A DNA stretch of 64,000 bases from the NCBI RefSeq assembly GCF_030247195.1, contig NC_080672.1, forward strand, positions 388,943,037 through 389,007,036, written 5' to 3'. Positions 63,003-64,000 of this stretch are shown in pieces. How positions within the stretch are numbered: position 1 is the stretch's first letter; every line of letters begins with the position of its first letter. Below the pieces are notes generated by a model that did not search any database, was not told the DNA's origin, and saw only the letters and a list, made by a program, of their open reading frames with translations. Source of the DNA: Topomyia yanbarensis (lineage: Eukaryota > Arthropoda > Insecta > Diptera > Culicidae). The translations under genes and the position numbers were made by a program.

Positions 63003-64000
63003 TATCTGCAAACGAAAATAAAACTGCCTAAACTCTTCATTTTTTCTTACTCCAGCAAAAACAAAATGCTAAACTGATTGACGTGATACGGTTGAAACTT
63101 TGATCTGTCTGCTTTTGCGGAATTTAAAATAAAGTCAGCACCGGCTCGACTTCTGAGACGTAGCAAAGTCAACAACTTTTTCCTTCCATTCCACGTCTTT
63201 GAATGTTTTCCATGCAAGCGGAAAAGCTCTCCTGCTCCTGTGCGGAACACCATCCAGCGCGGTATGAAGAACAACAAGCCCGCTAGACTCCATATGGGGA
63301 GGGTGTGTTTGATGATAGTTTGGGAAACTTTGCGTGTACATAAAGTTGGAAAAGTAAACGTTCTTCGGCTTACCTTCTGCATACCCAACACGGTTCTGGG
63401 GAAACAGGATCCAGCTTGTTCCATCTTATTTAACCCTTTCCGGGGAGTACGTACTGTAAATTTGCACCTTCTTCAAGTCATTTTTAAAAGAAATTTTCGA
63501 AAGCAGGTAGAAGTGCAAGAGAAACCGTGTGTAGTGTAGAAAATTCACACTGCAATGAAAACTTTATTTTTCCTGTCGTAAAGGGATTCTCATTATTGTG
63601 TATTTTTGGTAAAACCTTTACAACGTCTCATTTCTTTTGAAGGATTTTATTTCCGTCCTAGCTTTATTAATTGAGCACTATCCACGCCAAGCTCCCGTAC
63701 CGTAGCCTATTTTCAAAGCACTAACAAAAGATTCAGTTTTCGACATTTCGAAACAGTCCGAAATGCTTTTCGAGCACGCTTTTGGACTTTGAATGAGCGA
63801 AATGTGGATTACATGAAGACCAAGAATAATGCAAATATACAACCGGGAAAATTTCTCTGAAAACATATTCCAAACTAAGCATTTCTTCGGTGGAAGCCCG
63901 AATTTTGCACCCAAACTAACCAACATTTGTCTACATACTTCAAAAGCAGGACAATCAGCCGTTCGTTGGTTGCGGTCGGAGCGTCAAACAAGTTCTTTCC
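63003..64000. other. Right-hand flank, no gene recognised
   Basis: Mixed-composition, apparently single-copy DNA. Overlapping minus-strand frames at 63047-63424 and 63135-63341 have no recognisable domain. No transposon motif was seen. Confidence 0.4.

Noticed and set aside
1..64000. CRISPR array, operon or bacterial features
   Set aside because: No regularly spaced repeats with unique spacers; introns, SINEs and mosquito-type transposons mark this as animal DNA.

Overview
This window looks like repeat-rich DNA of a culicine mosquito, most likely an Aedes species. The inference rests on the mobile-element families seen together: a Juan-like Jockey element, I-clade, R1-clade, LOA-like and RTE-like non-LTR retrotransposons, a BEL/Pao LTR element with a PHD-finger gag, an ITmD37E-type mariner, a Transib, a BED-finger hAT, a tRNA-derived SINE and many MITEs. 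It also rests on the A+T-rich, intron-bearing eukaryotic sequence. No complete host protein gene could be recognised. Most of the interpretable sequence is mobile-element DNA in various states of decay, often nested.

Layout. 1-0.9 kb: Jockey fragment. 2.0-3.8 kb: three SINE copies with target-site duplications. 4.1-4.7 kb: two reverse-transcriptase scraps in opposite orientation. 5-7.5 kb: low-repeat, host-like DNA with one weak candidate exon. 7.6-9.3 kb: a tandem duplication, each unit carrying an internally deleted histone H3 pseudogene that keeps a histone 3' stem-loop. 9.3-9.9 kb: a MITE with perfect 86-bp inverted ends. 10.4-14.0 kb: a decayed I-clade element (+). 14.9-15.6 kb: a broken mariner transposase (-). 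15.8-21.1 kb: a decayed BEL/Pao element (+). Its 3' end is interrupted by an apparently full-length, open I-clade element on the minus strand (21144-27312, 11-bp duplication).

27.7-31.9 kb: the most striking element, a Transib transposon whose transposase (related to RAG1) appears intact after removing two tiny introns. Its ends read CACAGTG, the same as the V(D)J recombination heptamer. Its right end is an inverted copy of about 900 bp of the left end, including the start of the transposase gene. 33.8-36.9 kb: a scrambled I-clade relic split by a MITE. 37-49 kb: MITEs, minisatellite-like repeats, microsatellites and host-like DNA. 49.4-58.5 kb: a graveyard of non-LTR and BEL fragments, including an R1-clade element inserted into a LOA-like reverse-transcriptase gene. 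59.8-63.0 kb: a complete hAT element with an 8-bp duplication and a transposase that is open except for one extra A in a homopolymer.

The genes do not form a pathway. The order of nesting gives a relative history: BEL before full-length I, LOA before R1, and the H3 duplication probably before the adjoining MITE. The Transib, full-length I, hAT and 9.3-kb MITE look youngest. All family assignments come from reading motifs by eye; no database search was possible.
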